Of a DNA stretch of 46,048 nucleotides, positions 1-7,840 are shown in pieces. Both the position numbers and the translations under genes were made by a program. A model generated the notes under the pieces. It did not search any database and was not told the origin of the DNA. It saw nothing but the letters and a program-made list of their open reading frames with translations. Each line of letters starts with the position of its first letter. The stretch's first letter is position 1. Source of the DNA: Cyclobacteriaceae bacterium (lineage in GTDB: Bacteria; Bacteroidota; Bacteroidia; Cytophagales; Cyclobacteriaceae); assembly GCA_015488485.1 (NCBI GenBank), contig WFNR01000056.1, forward strand, positions 1 to 46,048. Direction: 5' to 3'.

Positions 1-37
1 CTCCATAGGGTGACTGACCAGTAATTACACCTTTCCC

Positions 38-65
38 CATCAACGTCTCCGCAGGGACGTTGATG
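38..65. repeat. short perfect hairpin repeat (10-8-10)
   Basis: Perfect 10-bp inverted repeat CATCAACGTC / GACGTTGATG around the 8-nt loop TCCGCAGG. The same 10-8-10 design with the same loop or a variant recurs at 184-211, 796-823, 981-1009 and 33489-33512, and as the two ends of the 65-66-bp copies at 6725, 7145 and 7841. It is intergenic and has no T-tract, so a dispersed palindromic repeat fits better than a terminator. Confidence 0.75.
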
Positions 66-183
66 ATTCTCTGCAAAAGCTTGCAATCTCCGTAGATATT
101 CCCTATTATCGTTAACCTAAAGCCCCAGTCATGCCTTTAAGCACTACGATACCACCAAATGAATAGCAGCCGGCCTTGTTCAC

Positions 184-211
184 AATCAGCGTCCTTACAG
201 AGACGCTGATT
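184..211. repeat. short perfect hairpin repeat (10-8-10)
   Basis: AATCAGCGTC / GACGCTGATT perfect 10-bp arms around an 8-nt loop, the same architecture as 38-65 but with a compensated stem sequence. It lies 34 nt upstream of the small membrane-protein gene at 246, so it could sit in that gene's 5' leader. Confidence 0.7.
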
Positions 212-245
212 GGAAGCAATATATAATATTGACAGTTGAATACTG

Positions 246-632
246 ATGAAAACTAACTATTTAAAATTGCTTATAATTCAATTTTTAGTGATAGTGGGTA
301 TTGCTATTAGTACACATGCATTGTCAGAATATAGATATTTGAAAATTGCAAGTTATTTGCTACTTGTAATGTATCTAAGCTATCATGAATTCCAATATTT
401 TCGAATTCATAACAAAAAAGCAGTGATTTTTTTTGTGAATATCGTGAGTATTTGGGTACTATTTGAAGGGGTCAAATATTTGGAATTTATATATGGCTTT
501 TTACCTCGATTAGATGATGCACCTATATTTATAAGTTCTTCATTGTCTTTATTAGCTGTTTTCAGTTATCTTGGAATAATACTTGTGGCTAATTACGTGT
601 ACAATCTAATAATTAAGAAAAATAAACTTTAA
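246..632 (+). CDS. hypothetical small integral membrane protein
   Basis: Function not recognised. The 128-residue product is mostly hydrophobic, with four likely membrane segments (about residues 8-25, 33-48, 58-75 and 95-122) and a Lys-rich C-terminus, so it should sit in the inner membrane with a cytoplasmic tail. It starts at an ATG 34 nt after a hairpin repeat and is clearly more AT-rich than the metabolic genes to its right. It stands alone: no co-directional partner follows before the repeat field at 720-1010. AT-richness and repeat flanks suggest accessory DNA. No motif links it to transport or enzymatic activity. Confidence 0.6.
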   Translation: MKTNYLKLLIIQFLVIVGIAISTHALSEYRYLKIASYLLLVMYLSYHEFQYFRIHNKKAVIFFVNIVSIWVLFEGVKYLEFIYGFLPRLDDAPIFISSSLSLLAVFSYLGIILVANYVYNLIIKKNKL

Positions 633-795
633 TCGTGAAGTAACATTAATTATGCCTTACTATCAGCATTTTCAACAGGGCATTGATAACTATTCCGCGT
701 AAGGCAAAGATACGGTAGGTGGTTCTCAACAGCCCTAGGGTCTTCTCCCCAACAGCCCCTCCGACAGGCCGCTGATGATTCTTCCTTTCTTGCTC

Positions 796-823
796 CATCA
801 ACGTCTCCGTAGGGACGGTGAGC
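796..823. repeat. short hairpin repeat, decayed right arm
   Basis: CATCAACGTC, loop TCCGTAGG, then GACGGTGAGC. The left arm is identical to that at 38-65 and the loop differs by one base. The right arm carries mismatches, so this is a decayed copy. Confidence 0.6.
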
Positions 824-980
824 ACCCCCCCAACGGCCTTGCAGGACGGGCGGTACAGGCTGGCGGGCTATCTCATGAGGCAGAGCAGCCTTTTTATAGC
901 GTGGGTCCTGGGTTCGGGCCCCAGGCCCGTCACAGTGAAAAATTTCTCCTGCTCAGCGTCTCCGCAGAGCCGCTTCTCAA

Positions 981-1009
981 AATCAGCGTTCCTGCGGAGA
1001 TGCTGATAG
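981..1009. repeat. short hairpin repeat, imperfect
   Basis: AATCAGCGTT, loop CCTGCGGA, then GATGCTGAT. The stem resembles 184-211 with one or two mismatches, and the loop is close to the reverse complement of the TCCGCAGG loop seen elsewhere. It lies about 60 nt upstream of the putative TonB-receptor promoter. Confidence 0.55.
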
Positions 1010-1069
1010 GATGCAGTCGAAATTACACCTGCGGTAATCCATTCACGGGTCGATAAGCGCCAAAGTGCT

Positions 1070-1077
1070 TAGTTTTG
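1070..1077 (+). promoter_or_regulatory. candidate -7 box of the TonB-receptor gene
   Basis: TAGTTTTG matches the Bacteroidota -7 consensus TAnnTTTG exactly and lies 26 nt upstream of the start codon. No clear TTTG -33 element is visible about 20 nt further up, so the call is tentative. Confidence 0.4.
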
Positions 1078-1103
1078 CTGCGCTATAAGATAAAAGAATA
1101 CCG

Positions 1104-3485
1104 TTGCGCTTATTAACCGTCATCCTGGTTTTTGTTGCAGTCCTGCCGGCAGCCGCTCAGGTGCTGGTAGTGCGCGATGCGGTAAACAAAAAACGCCTGC
1201 CCGATGTGGTGGTGTATAGTTCCTCATATAGTGAAATAACTTCGCTGGCCGGAGAGGTGCCGCTCACTGGATTTAGCATAGGAGATACACTGTTTTTTCA
1301 GCACCCGGCTTATTATACCTCTTTCCTGGTACTGCCGGCAGTGGACAGCGATATCGAGCATTTGCTTACCGAGAAAAAAATAAAGCTGGATGAGGTAGTT
1401 GTATCGGTAAGCCGCTGGGCCGAACCGGCCGGTGAGTTTCCCAACAAAGTGGTGGGGGTTACCACCAACGATATTGATTTTCTTAACCCACCCACTACTG
1501 CGGATGCCTTGTTCAACACCGGGGCCATTATGGTGCAAAAGAGCCAGCAGGGGGGTGGCAGCCCGATGATGCGCGGGTTCGCAGCCAACCGCTTGCTGCT
1601 GGTGGTGGATGGTATCAGAATGAACAACGCCATATACCGCAGCGGCAACCTGCAAAATATCATTTCGGTAGATGCCAATAGCCTGGATCGGGTGGAGGCG
1701 TTGTTCGGGCCCGGCTCGGTACAGTATGGCAGCGATGCCCTGGGCGGGGTGATTAATATGACCACCCTGCCGGCCCGGTTTGCCGATGAGCCGCTGATCG
1801 AAGGCAGCGGCCTGCTGCGCTATGCCTCGGCAGCCAATGAGTTTACCGCCCATTTCGACCTCAGCTACCTGGCGTCCCGCTTTGCTTCGGTTACCAGCCT
1901 GTCGTTCAGCCGCTATGGCGACCTACGCATGGGCAGCCAGGGGCCTGATGAGTACCTGCGAAAGCACTATGCCAGCACGGTGAACGGTGTTGACATTATG
2001 GTGCTGAACGAAGAACCGCGCTTGCAACGCCCCAGCGGCTATCAGCAGTACAGTTTTTTACAAAAATTGCGATTCAAAAACTCCACATACACCGATACCG
2101 AGCTCTCACTCTATTATTCCAACACCGGCAATATCCCACGCTACGACCGCCTGATTCAATACGCTGACAACGACACCCTCAAATATTCCAACTGGTACTA
2201 CGGCCCGCAGGAGTGGCTTTTTGCCAAAATGGAGGTAAACTATAACCGTCCGGCTAGCTGGTACGACAAGGCACGGTTGCAGCTTGCCTACCAGCAGGCC
2301 CGTGAGAGCCGCCATGACCGCAAGTTCGGCTCGGCAATCAGGCGCAACCGCTACGAACAGGTGGATGTAGTAGCGGTCAATTTCGACCTGACCAAGGCTT
2401 TGAATGACCGCCACCATTTATATTACGGCCTCAATACCCAGTTTAACCGGGTAAGCTCTACCGCCACCACGCTCGATATCATTACCAACAACAAGATGCC
2501 GGCTCCCACGCGCTATCCGGACGGGGCCGTTTACAACAGTCTGGCGGCCTATGTTACCTACGAGTACAAGGCTTCGGAGCAGGTGAACTTCCTGGCCGGT
2601 ATGCGCTATAGTCAGTTTTTCTTGCGTGCTGCTTTCGATACCACCTTTTATGACTTCCCTTTTAACGAAGTAAACCTGACACCCGGAGCTCCCAGCGCCA
2701 GTGTAGGGGTAGTATGGCAAGCCGGCAGCCACACCACCTGGCGGGCCAATCTGTCATCGGCCTTCCGGGCGCCCAATGTAGATGATGTGGGTAAGGTGTT
2801 TGATTCTGAACCCGGCCTGGTGATTGTACCGAACCCGGACCTACAGCCCGAGTATGCCTATAATTTGGATCTGGCCCTGGTACAGCAGCTTGGCAATTGG
2901 CTGCGCCTGGATATTACCGGCTTTTATACCTATCTGGATAACGCCATGGTACGCGATGATTTTCAGTTCAATGGTCAGGACTCCATCTATTACGATGGCG
3001 AACTTAGCAAAGTGCAAGCCCTGGTAAATACCGCCAGCGCCCGTATTTACGGTCTGAACCTATTGGTAGATGCAGATATCATGGAGTCGCTGTCGCTTAG
3101 TTCCAGTTTCAATATTACCTATGGGCAGGACAACCGCGGTCTGGCGCTGCGCCATGTAACACCTGCTTTCGGTACCACCCACCTGATATACAAAAACCAC
3201 GGCCTGAAGTTGGATTTATATGCCAACTACAGTGCTGGTTATGCTTATGAGCAATTAGCTCCTGAAGAGCAAAACAAGCCACATCTATATGCTAAAGATG
3301 CCAACGGCAAACCTTATTTCCCTTCCTGGTTTACGCTGAACTTTTCATCATCCATGCTAATAGGCAGGTTTATACAATTTAACCTGGGTCTTGAAAACCT
3401 GCTTGATGCCCGCTATAAGACCTATTCTTCGGGGTTGGTGGCGCCCGGCTTTAATATCAAAGCAGGACTACGGGCATATTTCTGA
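1104..3485 (+). CDS. TonB-dependent outer-membrane receptor, haem/iron type
   Basis: Outer-membrane active transporter driven by TonB. The 793-residue product begins with a signal peptide ending around AAAQ (residue 19). A short carboxypeptidase-regulatory-like domain follows (about 20-90), then a TonB-box-like LDEVVVS (about 95), a plug domain (about 110-220, with GGGSPMMRGFAANRLLLVVD and YGSDALGGVIN), a 22-strand-type beta barrel and a terminal aromatic residue (RAYF). The plug motifs are those of the haem/haemoglobin/lactoferrin receptor branch, so a haem or iron-complex substrate is likely but not shown. The start is TTG: an in-frame TAA at 1086 excludes any upstream start, and the next codons encode the signal peptide. 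It is monocistronic. No Fur box or haem chaperone gene is seen nearby. Confidence 0.88.
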   Translation: MRLLTVILVFVAVLPAAAQVLVVRDAVNKKRLPDVVVYSSSYSEITSLAGEVPLTGFSIGDTLFFQHPAYYTSFLVLPAVDSDIEHLLTEKKIKLDEVVVSVSRWAEPAGEFPNKVVGVTTNDIDFLNPPTTADALFNTGAIMVQKSQQGGGSPMMRGFAANRLLLVVDGIRMNNAIYRSGNLQNIISVDANSLDRVEALFGPGSVQYGSDALGGVINMTTLPARFADEPLIEGSGLLRYASAANEFTAHFDLSYLASRFASVTSLSFSRYGDLRMGSQGPDEYLRKHYASTVNGVDIMVLNEEPRLQRPSGYQQYSFLQKLRFKNSTYTDTELSLYYSNTGNIPRYDRLIQYADNDTLKYSNWYYGPQEWLFAKMEVNYNRPASWYDKARLQLAYQQARESRHDRKFGSAIRRNRYEQVDVVAVNFDLTKALNDRHHLYYGLNTQFNRVSSTATTLDIITNNKMPAPTRYPDGAVYNSLAAYVTYEYKASEQVNFLAGMRYSQFFLRAAFDTTFYDFPFNEVNLTPGAPSASVGVVWQAGSHTTWRANLSSAFRAPNVDDVGKVFDSEPGLVIVPNPDLQPEYAYNLDLALVQQLGNWLRLDITGFYTYLDNAMVRDDFQFNGQDSIYYDGELSKVQALVNTASARIYGLNLLVDADIMESLSLSSSFNITYGQDNRGLALRHVTPAFGTTHLIYKNHGLKLDLYANYSAGYAYEQLAPEEQNKPHLYAKDANGKPYFPSWFTLNFSSSMLIGRFIQFNLGLENLLDARYKTYSSGLVAPGFNIKAGLRAYF

Positions 3486-3579
3486 ATATTAGCGGTTACC
3501 GGCCTTTCATAAAAAACATTTACTGTTGAATTGTGATATTTACATAATACAATTATTTTTAGGGCTAATTCTATCAAAA

Positions 3580-3966
3580 ATGACCAATACGCAAGAAGCT
3601 TTACTTTATCTGACCAATCTGCTGGTTTATTCCGATGGCACATATGATGATTCGGAGCGTCAGGCCATCCGCTATATCTGTAAGCAGGAAGGCATCTCGG
3701 AAGATGATTATGCCGGTTTTGAAAGAGATATTACCGGCCTTACAGAGAAAGGTTTGTATGATCGTGGCATTGGTTTGCTGGAAGAATGCAACGATGAAGA
3801 CCGCCTAAGTGTTTTTGTTTGGCTATATAAGCTGGCTGAGGCTGATGGTAATATTCATGCCAAGGAAATCCGCTTCTTGCTGTATTCTATACGCAAGGCA
3901 GGCATTGAGTTTGATGATGTAAAACAAGCCGCAGCCACCTTACCGCCCATTCCGGTAGCCGGGTAG
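3580..3966 (+). CDS. TerB-like (tellurite resistance TerB family) protein
   Basis: Predicted 128-residue cytoplasmic all-helical protein. The acidic segment YSDGTYDDSERQAI near residues 17-30 and a second similar one, AEADGNIHAKEIRFL (about 88-102), give the two-fold acidic helical repeat of TerB-like domains, where conserved Asp/Glu residues may bind metal. I chose the ATG at 3580; an upstream in-frame TTG at 3526 would add 18 hydrophobic residues that do not fit the fold. It follows the TonB receptor by 94 nt on the same strand and converges with the minus-strand operon ending at 4001. Its role is unknown: TerB-like domains occur in stress and membrane-associated settings and do not prove tellurite resistance. 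Confidence 0.65.
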   Translation: MTNTQEALLYLTNLLVYSDGTYDDSERQAIRYICKQEGISEDDYAGFERDITGLTEKGLYDRGIGLLEECNDEDRLSVFVWLYKLAEADGNIHAKEIRFLLYSIRKAGIEFDDVKQAAATLPPIPVAG

Positions 3967-4000
3967 GCGAGCAGGGCAAGCAAACCTTAGCTCGGTATAT

Positions 4001-4669
4001 TCAGTACAGCATCTCCTCCAGTTTTTTGGCTATCTCCATAAATTGCCTGGCCTTGTCTTCCTGTCCGAGGGCACGGGCCGTATGAGCCGCCTGATAAGCA
4101 GCCATATAGGTATCTTCATCCGGCTCAGTTGCCGTCAGGTTATAAAAGGCTTCCAGGTAGGCCAGTTTTTCGGCTGTGTGGGGTAGCTCTTCGCTAACCC
4201 GCACATAAATGCGTAAAGTTTGGCTGTATAAGGTGTCGTTTTGCAGATTCAGGTTTTGCAGCCACTCCAAGGCGTTGACAAAATGTTGTCCGGCTACCGG
4301 ATAATCCCCGTTTTCGTAGGCCGCCAGTCCAGCTGCATTGCTGAGTGCTATCAGCGTGGTGTTCAGGCTATCAGGATAAACTTTCAGATAGAGACCGGCT
4401 GCCTCGGCATAGTGAGTGTAAGCCGATTCGTAATCGTACATTTCGGAGTAAATCTGCCCCAGGTCACGTGAGATAGTCAGGTAATCGCCACTTACCTTGC
4501 CCAGCTCGTCTTCGGCCAGTTGTAAGGCACGCAAGCCAAAGTCGGCCGCCTCTTCCAGATGACCAGCATCATAGAGGCGTAGCATTTTATCATAAAGATC
4601 TACGTAATCCTGGCTGTACACTTGTACGGCCATCAGTAGCCAACCGGTAAGTAAGATTTGTTTTAACAT
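4001..4669 (-). CDS. secreted TPR-repeat protein
   Basis: 222 residues with an N-terminal signal peptide ending near VYSQ (residue 20), so probably periplasmic. The rest is helical TPR repeats: AADFGLRALQLAEDELGK, ISRDLGQIYSEMYDYESAYT and GLAAYENGDYPVAGQHFVNA show the W/L-G-Y-A-P spacing of TPR helices, about 4-5 units. TPRs are protein-protein scaffolds; the partner is unknown. It is the last gene of a minus-strand operon, starting 25 nt after the S58 peptidase stop. Its co-transcription with racemase and peptidase genes hints at a peptide or D-amino-acid context, but that is inference. Confidence 0.75.
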   Translation of the reverse strand: MLKQILLTGWLLMAVQVYSQDYVDLYDKMLRLYDAGHLEEAADFGLRALQLAEDELGKVSGDYLTISRDLGQIYSEMYDYESAYTHYAEAAGLYLKVYPDSLNTTLIALSNAAGLAAYENGDYPVAGQHFVNALEWLQNLNLQNDTLYSQTLRIYVRVSEELPHTAEKLAYLEAFYNLTATEPDEDTYMAAYQAAHTARALGQEDKARQFMEIAKKLEEMLY

Positions 4670-4694
4670 ATTAAAATTTTGCTATAAAACTATC

Positions 4695-5831
4695 TTATTT
4701 TTTGATTCTGGCCCGGTATTTATCCAAAATTTTCAGGGTTTCGGCCAGAGGTAAGGCTTTTACCGTGCGGCCCTGTTGTCCCTGCATATCGGTTGCCATA
4801 AACAGTGAGTTGTAGATGGCCTCTTCGGTAGCTTCTACTACCGCCAGAAACAAGGGCGACATATAATCATTATACACCTGCGGAACGGTTTGTTCGCGCT
4901 CAGCGGGCGCATAGGGGATACGTACCTGCGTATTTGTGCTAAAGGCTATGCTGTAATCGCCACTACCATTGGAAGAAAAGGCACCTACGCGGCCAAAGGC
5001 CAGGAAGGAGCGCTTGGCCAGGCGCTGCAGATTGCGTGCCGAAAGTGGCGCATCTGTGGCGATAACGATCATGCAGGAGCCGTCAACCACATAGGGCACG
5101 TCTTCGGCCATATAGAAGTTGTGCAGTTCGCGGCCTACAGGCGCCCCGTTGATGGTGAGGATACCGCCAAAATTGGTCTGTACCAGCACGCCTACCGTAT
5201 AACCGCCCTTATCAGCCGGTAGCACCCGGGAAGCCGTGCCGATGCCACCCTTGAAGCCCAGCGCCCGTGTGCCGGTGCCGGCTCCCACGTTGCCTTCGGC
5301 CACCGGGCCGCTACTGGCCTGCTGCAGTGCCTGCCACACATGCTCGGCTTGCACATGGCGCCCGCGGATGTCGTTGAGCCAGCCATCGTTGGTTTCGCCA
5401 ACCACTACATTTATCGAGCGCACGGCCTCATTGCCCGGCTGTTGCAGCATCCAGCTAACCAGGGCATCGGCTACCTTCCAGGTGTTCAGGGTGTTGGTCA
5501 GGGCTATGGGGCTCTCGATATTGCCCAGCTCCTGTATTTGGGTGAAGCCTACTGCCTTGCCGAAGCCGTTGCCTACGAATACCGCTGCCGGTACTTTCTC
5601 CTGAAAGACATTGCCGCCATGTGGCAAGATTACCGTCACCCCGGTGCGCACGGAATCGCCTTCAATTAAGGTGGTGTGACCTACTTTAACACCTGCCACA
5701 TCGGTAATGGCATTCCATTTGCCGGGGGTAAGGATGCCGGGCGCCACCCCGAAGTCACGGGCACGGCCTCGGGAGTCCTGGGCTGCCAGGGGCAGGCTGA
5801 ACAACAGCAGTATAATCATTATTCTTAGCAT
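4695..5831 (-). CDS. S58-family (DmpA/P1) aminopeptidase
   Basis: Ntn-type autoprocessing peptidase related to DmpA L-aminopeptidase/D-Ala-esterase and beta-peptidyl aminopeptidases, which release N-terminal residues including D- or beta-amino acids. The 378-residue precursor has a signal peptide ending near LAAQ (residue 18), so it is exported. Family landmarks: ITDVAGVKVGHTTL (42-55), ALTNTLNTWKV (110-120), NVVVGETNDGWLND (141-154), and DGSCMIVIATDAPL (250-263). By analogy with DmpA, cleavage would fall between Gly251 and Ser252, making Ser252 the new N-terminal nucleophile. The length fits the family. The ATG lies one base after the racemase stop (TGATATG), which implies translational coupling. 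Pairing with an Asp/Glu racemase suggests metabolism of D- or isoaspartyl peptides, but the substrate is not shown. Confidence 0.88.
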   Translation of the reverse strand: MLRIMIILLLFSLPLAAQDSRGRARDFGVAPGILTPGKWNAITDVAGVKVGHTTLIEGDSVRTGVTVILPHGGNVFQEKVPAAVFVGNGFGKAVGFTQIQELGNIESPIALTNTLNTWKVADALVSWMLQQPGNEAVRSINVVVGETNDGWLNDIRGRHVQAEHVWQALQQASSGPVAEGNVGAGTGTRALGFKGGIGTASRVLPADKGGYTVGVLVQTNFGGILTINGAPVGRELHNFYMAEDVPYVVDGSCMIVIATDAPLSARNLQRLAKRSFLAFGRVGAFSSNGSGDYSIAFSTNTQVRIPYAPAEREQTVPQVYNDYMSPLFLAVVEATEEAIYNSLFMATDMQGQQGRTVKALPLAETLKILDKYRARIKK

Positions 5832-5832
5832 A

Positions 5833-6585
5833 TCAGAGAGGTTTTAGTTTGTTGGGGTTAAAATGGCGTATCAGGCTGCGCGCCAGAGCCACAGCCGGGT
5901 CAACAGCCGGCACACCGTGCAATTGCTCTTCCGGCAGGGCCAGCACGATTTCGGTGCAGCCTTTGATAATCAGTTCGGCCCCCTGCCGCACCAACTCCCC
6001 CGCTGCTTGCAGCAGTTGGGCGCGGGCTTGCGGGTGCACCGGATTGGTTTGCGCTTTGATGCCGTATTCGGGATGGTAGATGGCAGCATGTACCAGCACC
6101 TCCTGCATACGCGTATCCGGTACGATGGGCTGCAGGCCGGCTTGCCGCAGCGGCTCGCTGTAAACCCCAAAACGGTAACTACCGGTGGTGGACAAGATGC
6201 CTATTTTTTTGCTGCTGGGGTAATGTCGCTTGATAAAACGAATGGTTTCGGCAACCAGATTGAGCAATTCTATATTGACCTGTTGCTGTTGCAGTTGGCT
6301 GACAATCTGGTTGTATATAGTGGGAGCATGAGCGGTGTTACAGGCAATGCCCGCCACCGTGGCGCCTGCTGTGGCCAGCCGGCCTATCACCGCTGCCAGC
6401 GGGCGGCCGGGGTTTTCTGCTACCTCTCCGAGCAGGTAAGCCGTACGGTCGGGAATGGTGGCGGGCAGAGACAACAGTATCAGGGGCAGATGCTCCTGAT
6501 CGCTGCCGGCCAGGGTGTGATCAAATACCTTACGGGCCAGGTCAAGCCCGGCATAAGGGCCTACGCCACCAACTATACCTATCAT
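5833..6585 (-). CDS. aspartate/glutamate racemase family protein
   Basis: Cofactor-independent two-cysteine racemase of the Asp/Glu racemase superfamily. With the ATG at 6585 the product is 250 residues and begins MIGIVGGVGPYAG, the standard first strand and glycine loop. Both catalytic cysteines are present: Cys82 in GIACNTAH and Cys210 in IIKGCTEI. The open frame extends 45 codons further upstream, but that extension is not family-like and the core starts exactly at this ATG, so I shortened it. It is the first gene of the racemase-peptidase-TPR operon. Aspartate rather than glutamate racemase is favoured because the protein lacks the usual MurI motifs and sits away from wall-synthesis genes, but substrate is uncertain. 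Confidence 0.85.
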   Translation of the reverse strand: MIGIVGGVGPYAGLDLARKVFDHTLAGSDQEHLPLILLSLPATIPDRTAYLLGEVAENPGRPLAAVIGRLATAGATVAGIACNTAHAPTIYNQIVSQLQQQQVNIELLNLVAETIRFIKRHYPSSKKIGILSTTGSYRFGVYSEPLRQAGLQPIVPDTRMQEVLVHAAIYHPEYGIKAQTNPVHPQARAQLLQAAGELVRQGAELIIKGCTEIVLALPEEQLHGVPAVDPAVALARSLIRHFNPNKLKPL

Positions 6586-6724
6586 ATCGGAAGGTTTTGC
6601 ATACAGGAGCGAAGCTACGCAAAAAAGCACTAAGCGAAAACCACATTTTGATGACGGCCTATCTCTGGTAGAATGTGCATAAGCGGCTGACCGGTAGAAT
6701 AGGCTTGCTAATCCCGGCACCTGG

Positions 6725-6789
6725 CATCAGGCGTCCCGCAGGGCCTACCGCTTTCTTCCCCATTAGCGTCAGCACAGGGCTGCTGACAG
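6725..6789. repeat. 65-bp palindromic element, diverged copy
   Basis: Begins CATCAGGCGTCCCGCAGG and ends GCTGACAG, with the central CTACCGCTTTCTTCCC matching CTACCTCTTTCTTCTC of the copies at 7145 and 7841. The order of blocks and overall length are the same as in those two copies, but the arms have decayed. Confidence 0.6.
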
Positions 6790-6846
6790 AATACGTGCCT
6801 GTAGAGAGAAATAAATATACATTGATATGTTTGAATTTCTAAAATG

Positions 6847-7113
6847 TTAATCCGGGAATTGTCATTAGAAAATCTAATAACAATTGACGAATTGAAAATC
6901 AATGGGTTACGAAGCTAATCGTATTATCCAAAAGGGATTTTCAATTGTCACGGTTAATCCTGACAAGTTATTGGTAAACAATAACTTCGTCAGCTCATGG
7001 CGATACTGCCAGAGCATGACAAGCTTCGCTTCGTCATGCCCGAAGGGTGCCAATGCATCCAGATCGCCAGCATCTGGGCAAAATTGTCAATTCTATTGAC
7101 AATTTTGGGTTAA
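6847..7113. mobile_element. candidate MITE-like element, non-coding
   Basis: About 267 bp with imperfect terminal inverted repeats: TTAATCCGGGAATTGTCA (6847-6864) and TGACAATTTTGGGTTAA (7097-7113). Inside are nested hairpins: AATTGTCATTAG/CTAATAACAATT (6858-6884), TGACAAGTTATTG with CAATAACTTCGTCA (6961-6992), GCATGACAAGC with GCTTCGTCATGC (about 7013-7038), and a perfect 13-bp stem CAAAATTGTCAAT/ATTGACAATTTTG with a 3-nt loop (7079-7107). A 65-codon frame at 6902 only reads through the hairpins. No transposase is present, so any mobility would be in trans. A clear target-site duplication is not visible. Confidence 0.45.
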
Positions 7114-7144
7114 TGTATTGATATTTTTTGCAATATATTTTTCC

Positions 7145-7210
7145 CATCAGCCTCTCCGCAGGGACTACCTCTTTCTTCTCAAAGCAGCCTCTCTGCAGGG
7201 GAGGCTGATG
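7145..7210. repeat. 66-bp palindromic element, intact copy
   Basis: Bounded by a perfect 10-bp inverted repeat, CATCAGCCTC and GAGGCTGATG. Inside, two TCCGCAGG-like loop blocks flank ACTACCTCTTTCTTCTCAAA. It is in direct orientation with, and highly similar to, the copy at 7841-7905. The two bracket the toxin-antitoxin genes. Confidence 0.75.
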
Positions 7211-7291
7211 AAATGAGACTGGCCATGTTATTTTAAGCCTAAGCCGGCTTGAACTTCTGCCTTGTACCCAGCAAGAGCCACACTGGCATTT

Positions 7292-7558
7292 TTAATAATG
7301 TCCTCTAGCTGAATATATTCTCACAATATTGTTATCCATGATTTTGTAAACGAGCCGGTGCTCCTGATTGATTCTGCGAGACCAGTAGCCGGCAAGATTG
7401 TGTTTTAGCTGCTCAGGCTTGCCAGTTCCGGTGGTTGGGTGTTCGGAAAGTTCTTCGAGCAGCATAAGCAGCTTTTTGAGCAAAACTTTATTGCCGGATT
7501 TCTTATGGAAGTCAATATCCTTACTGACTTGATTAGAAAAACTAAGCGAATACGCCAT
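7292..7558 (-). CDS. yoeB: YoeB/Txe-family mRNA interferase toxin
   Basis: 88-residue RelE-superfamily endoribonuclease that would cut mRNA on the ribosome when freed from its antitoxin. The YoeB active-site pattern is complete: Glu49 (KPEQL), Arg68 (EHRLVY) and the terminal His87-Tyr88 (ARGHY), matching E46, R65, H83 and Y84 of E. coli YoeB. KPEQLKHNLAGYWSRRINQE is the standard core of the family. Its ATG overlaps the antitoxin stop by one base (TAATG), typical for translational coupling in type II modules. The locus is expected to be autoregulated by the complex. All catalytic residues are intact, so the toxin looks functional. Confidence 0.92.
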   Translation of the reverse strand: MAYSLSFSNQVSKDIDFHKKSGNKVLLKKLLMLLEELSEHPTTGTGKPEQLKHNLAGYWSRRINQEHRLVYKIMDNNIVRIYSARGHY

Positions 7559-7776
7559 TACAGGCCTAAAAGGTTTTGCAAGTCTTTCTTTTCAACAGTA
7601 GTGCTGTTGCCTTCTTCAAACTCTTTTTCGCTTTGCTTGATTTTGGTCACAAACTCAGGATCATAAGGGCTTTCCAAGGAATTCCTTTCCTCTTCCACTT
7701 TTATAAAATCCAGGCTTTTGATAAAGTTCAAAAAAACAGCCGCTTTACTGTCCTGGATGTCTAACGTTACTTTCAT
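7558..7776 (-). CDS. antitoxin of the YoeB module
   Basis: 72-residue acidic protein (from the ATG at 7776) upstream of and overlapping the toxin. It starts MKVTLDIQDSKAAVFLNFIK, with a ribbon/helix-like N-terminus, and continues into an acidic, flexible C-terminal part (FEEGNSTTVEKKDLQNLLGL) that would wrap the toxin. It is not an obvious YefM/Phd protein; it resembles the short DUF2683-like antitoxins often paired with Txe toxins in Bacteroidota. An upstream in-frame start at 7800 would add eight residues, but the conserved core begins at MKVTL. Assignment rests mainly on position and size. Confidence 0.75.
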   Translation of the reverse strand: MKVTLDIQDSKAAVFLNFIKSLDFIKVEEERNSLESPYDPEFVTKIKQSEKEFEEGNSTTVEKKDLQNLLGL

Positions 7777-7840
7777 GGCGCCACTTTTTACTTTGTACAA
7801 ACAAATATAACTAAAACAGCATTAACAGCCATTGCATCCC

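Larger units (their letters stand above)
633..1069. other. repeat-rich intergenic region before the TonB receptor
   Basis: About 440 nt with no convincing gene. It holds hairpin repeats near 796-823 and 981-1009 and further fragments (CAACAGCCC and CCGCTGATG near 725-780, CTCAGCGTC near 952) that look like degenerate pieces of the same family. The open frames here are short, overlap in different phases, and translate the repeats themselves, so I do not call them genes. Confidence 0.55.

Noticed and set aside
775..1056. Overlapping open frames of 62-93 codons between the small membrane gene and the TonB receptor
   Set aside because: They translate the hairpin repeats in two phases, have low-complexity products and no plausible start context.
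1224..1853. Long antisense frames within the TonB receptor, valS, actB and coxA genes
   Set aside because: Shadow frames of GC-rich genes; the opposite strand carries complete, motif-supported proteins.
3958..4000. Terminator between the convergent TerB-like and TPR genes
   Set aside because: Only a CGAGC/GCTCG pair with a large loop and no T-tract is present; too weak to call.
6902..7099. 65-codon frame starting MGYEANRIIQ
   Set aside because: It lies wholly inside the nested hairpins of the putative MITE; no conserved-looking domain, and the reading changes with each stem.
7211..7291. Minus-strand stretch after the toxin that reads NASVALAGYKAEVQAGLGLK before a stop
   Set aside because: It looks protein-like, but it is only about 20 codons, overlaps the toxin end in another phase and has no start. 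At most the remnant of a gene tail.
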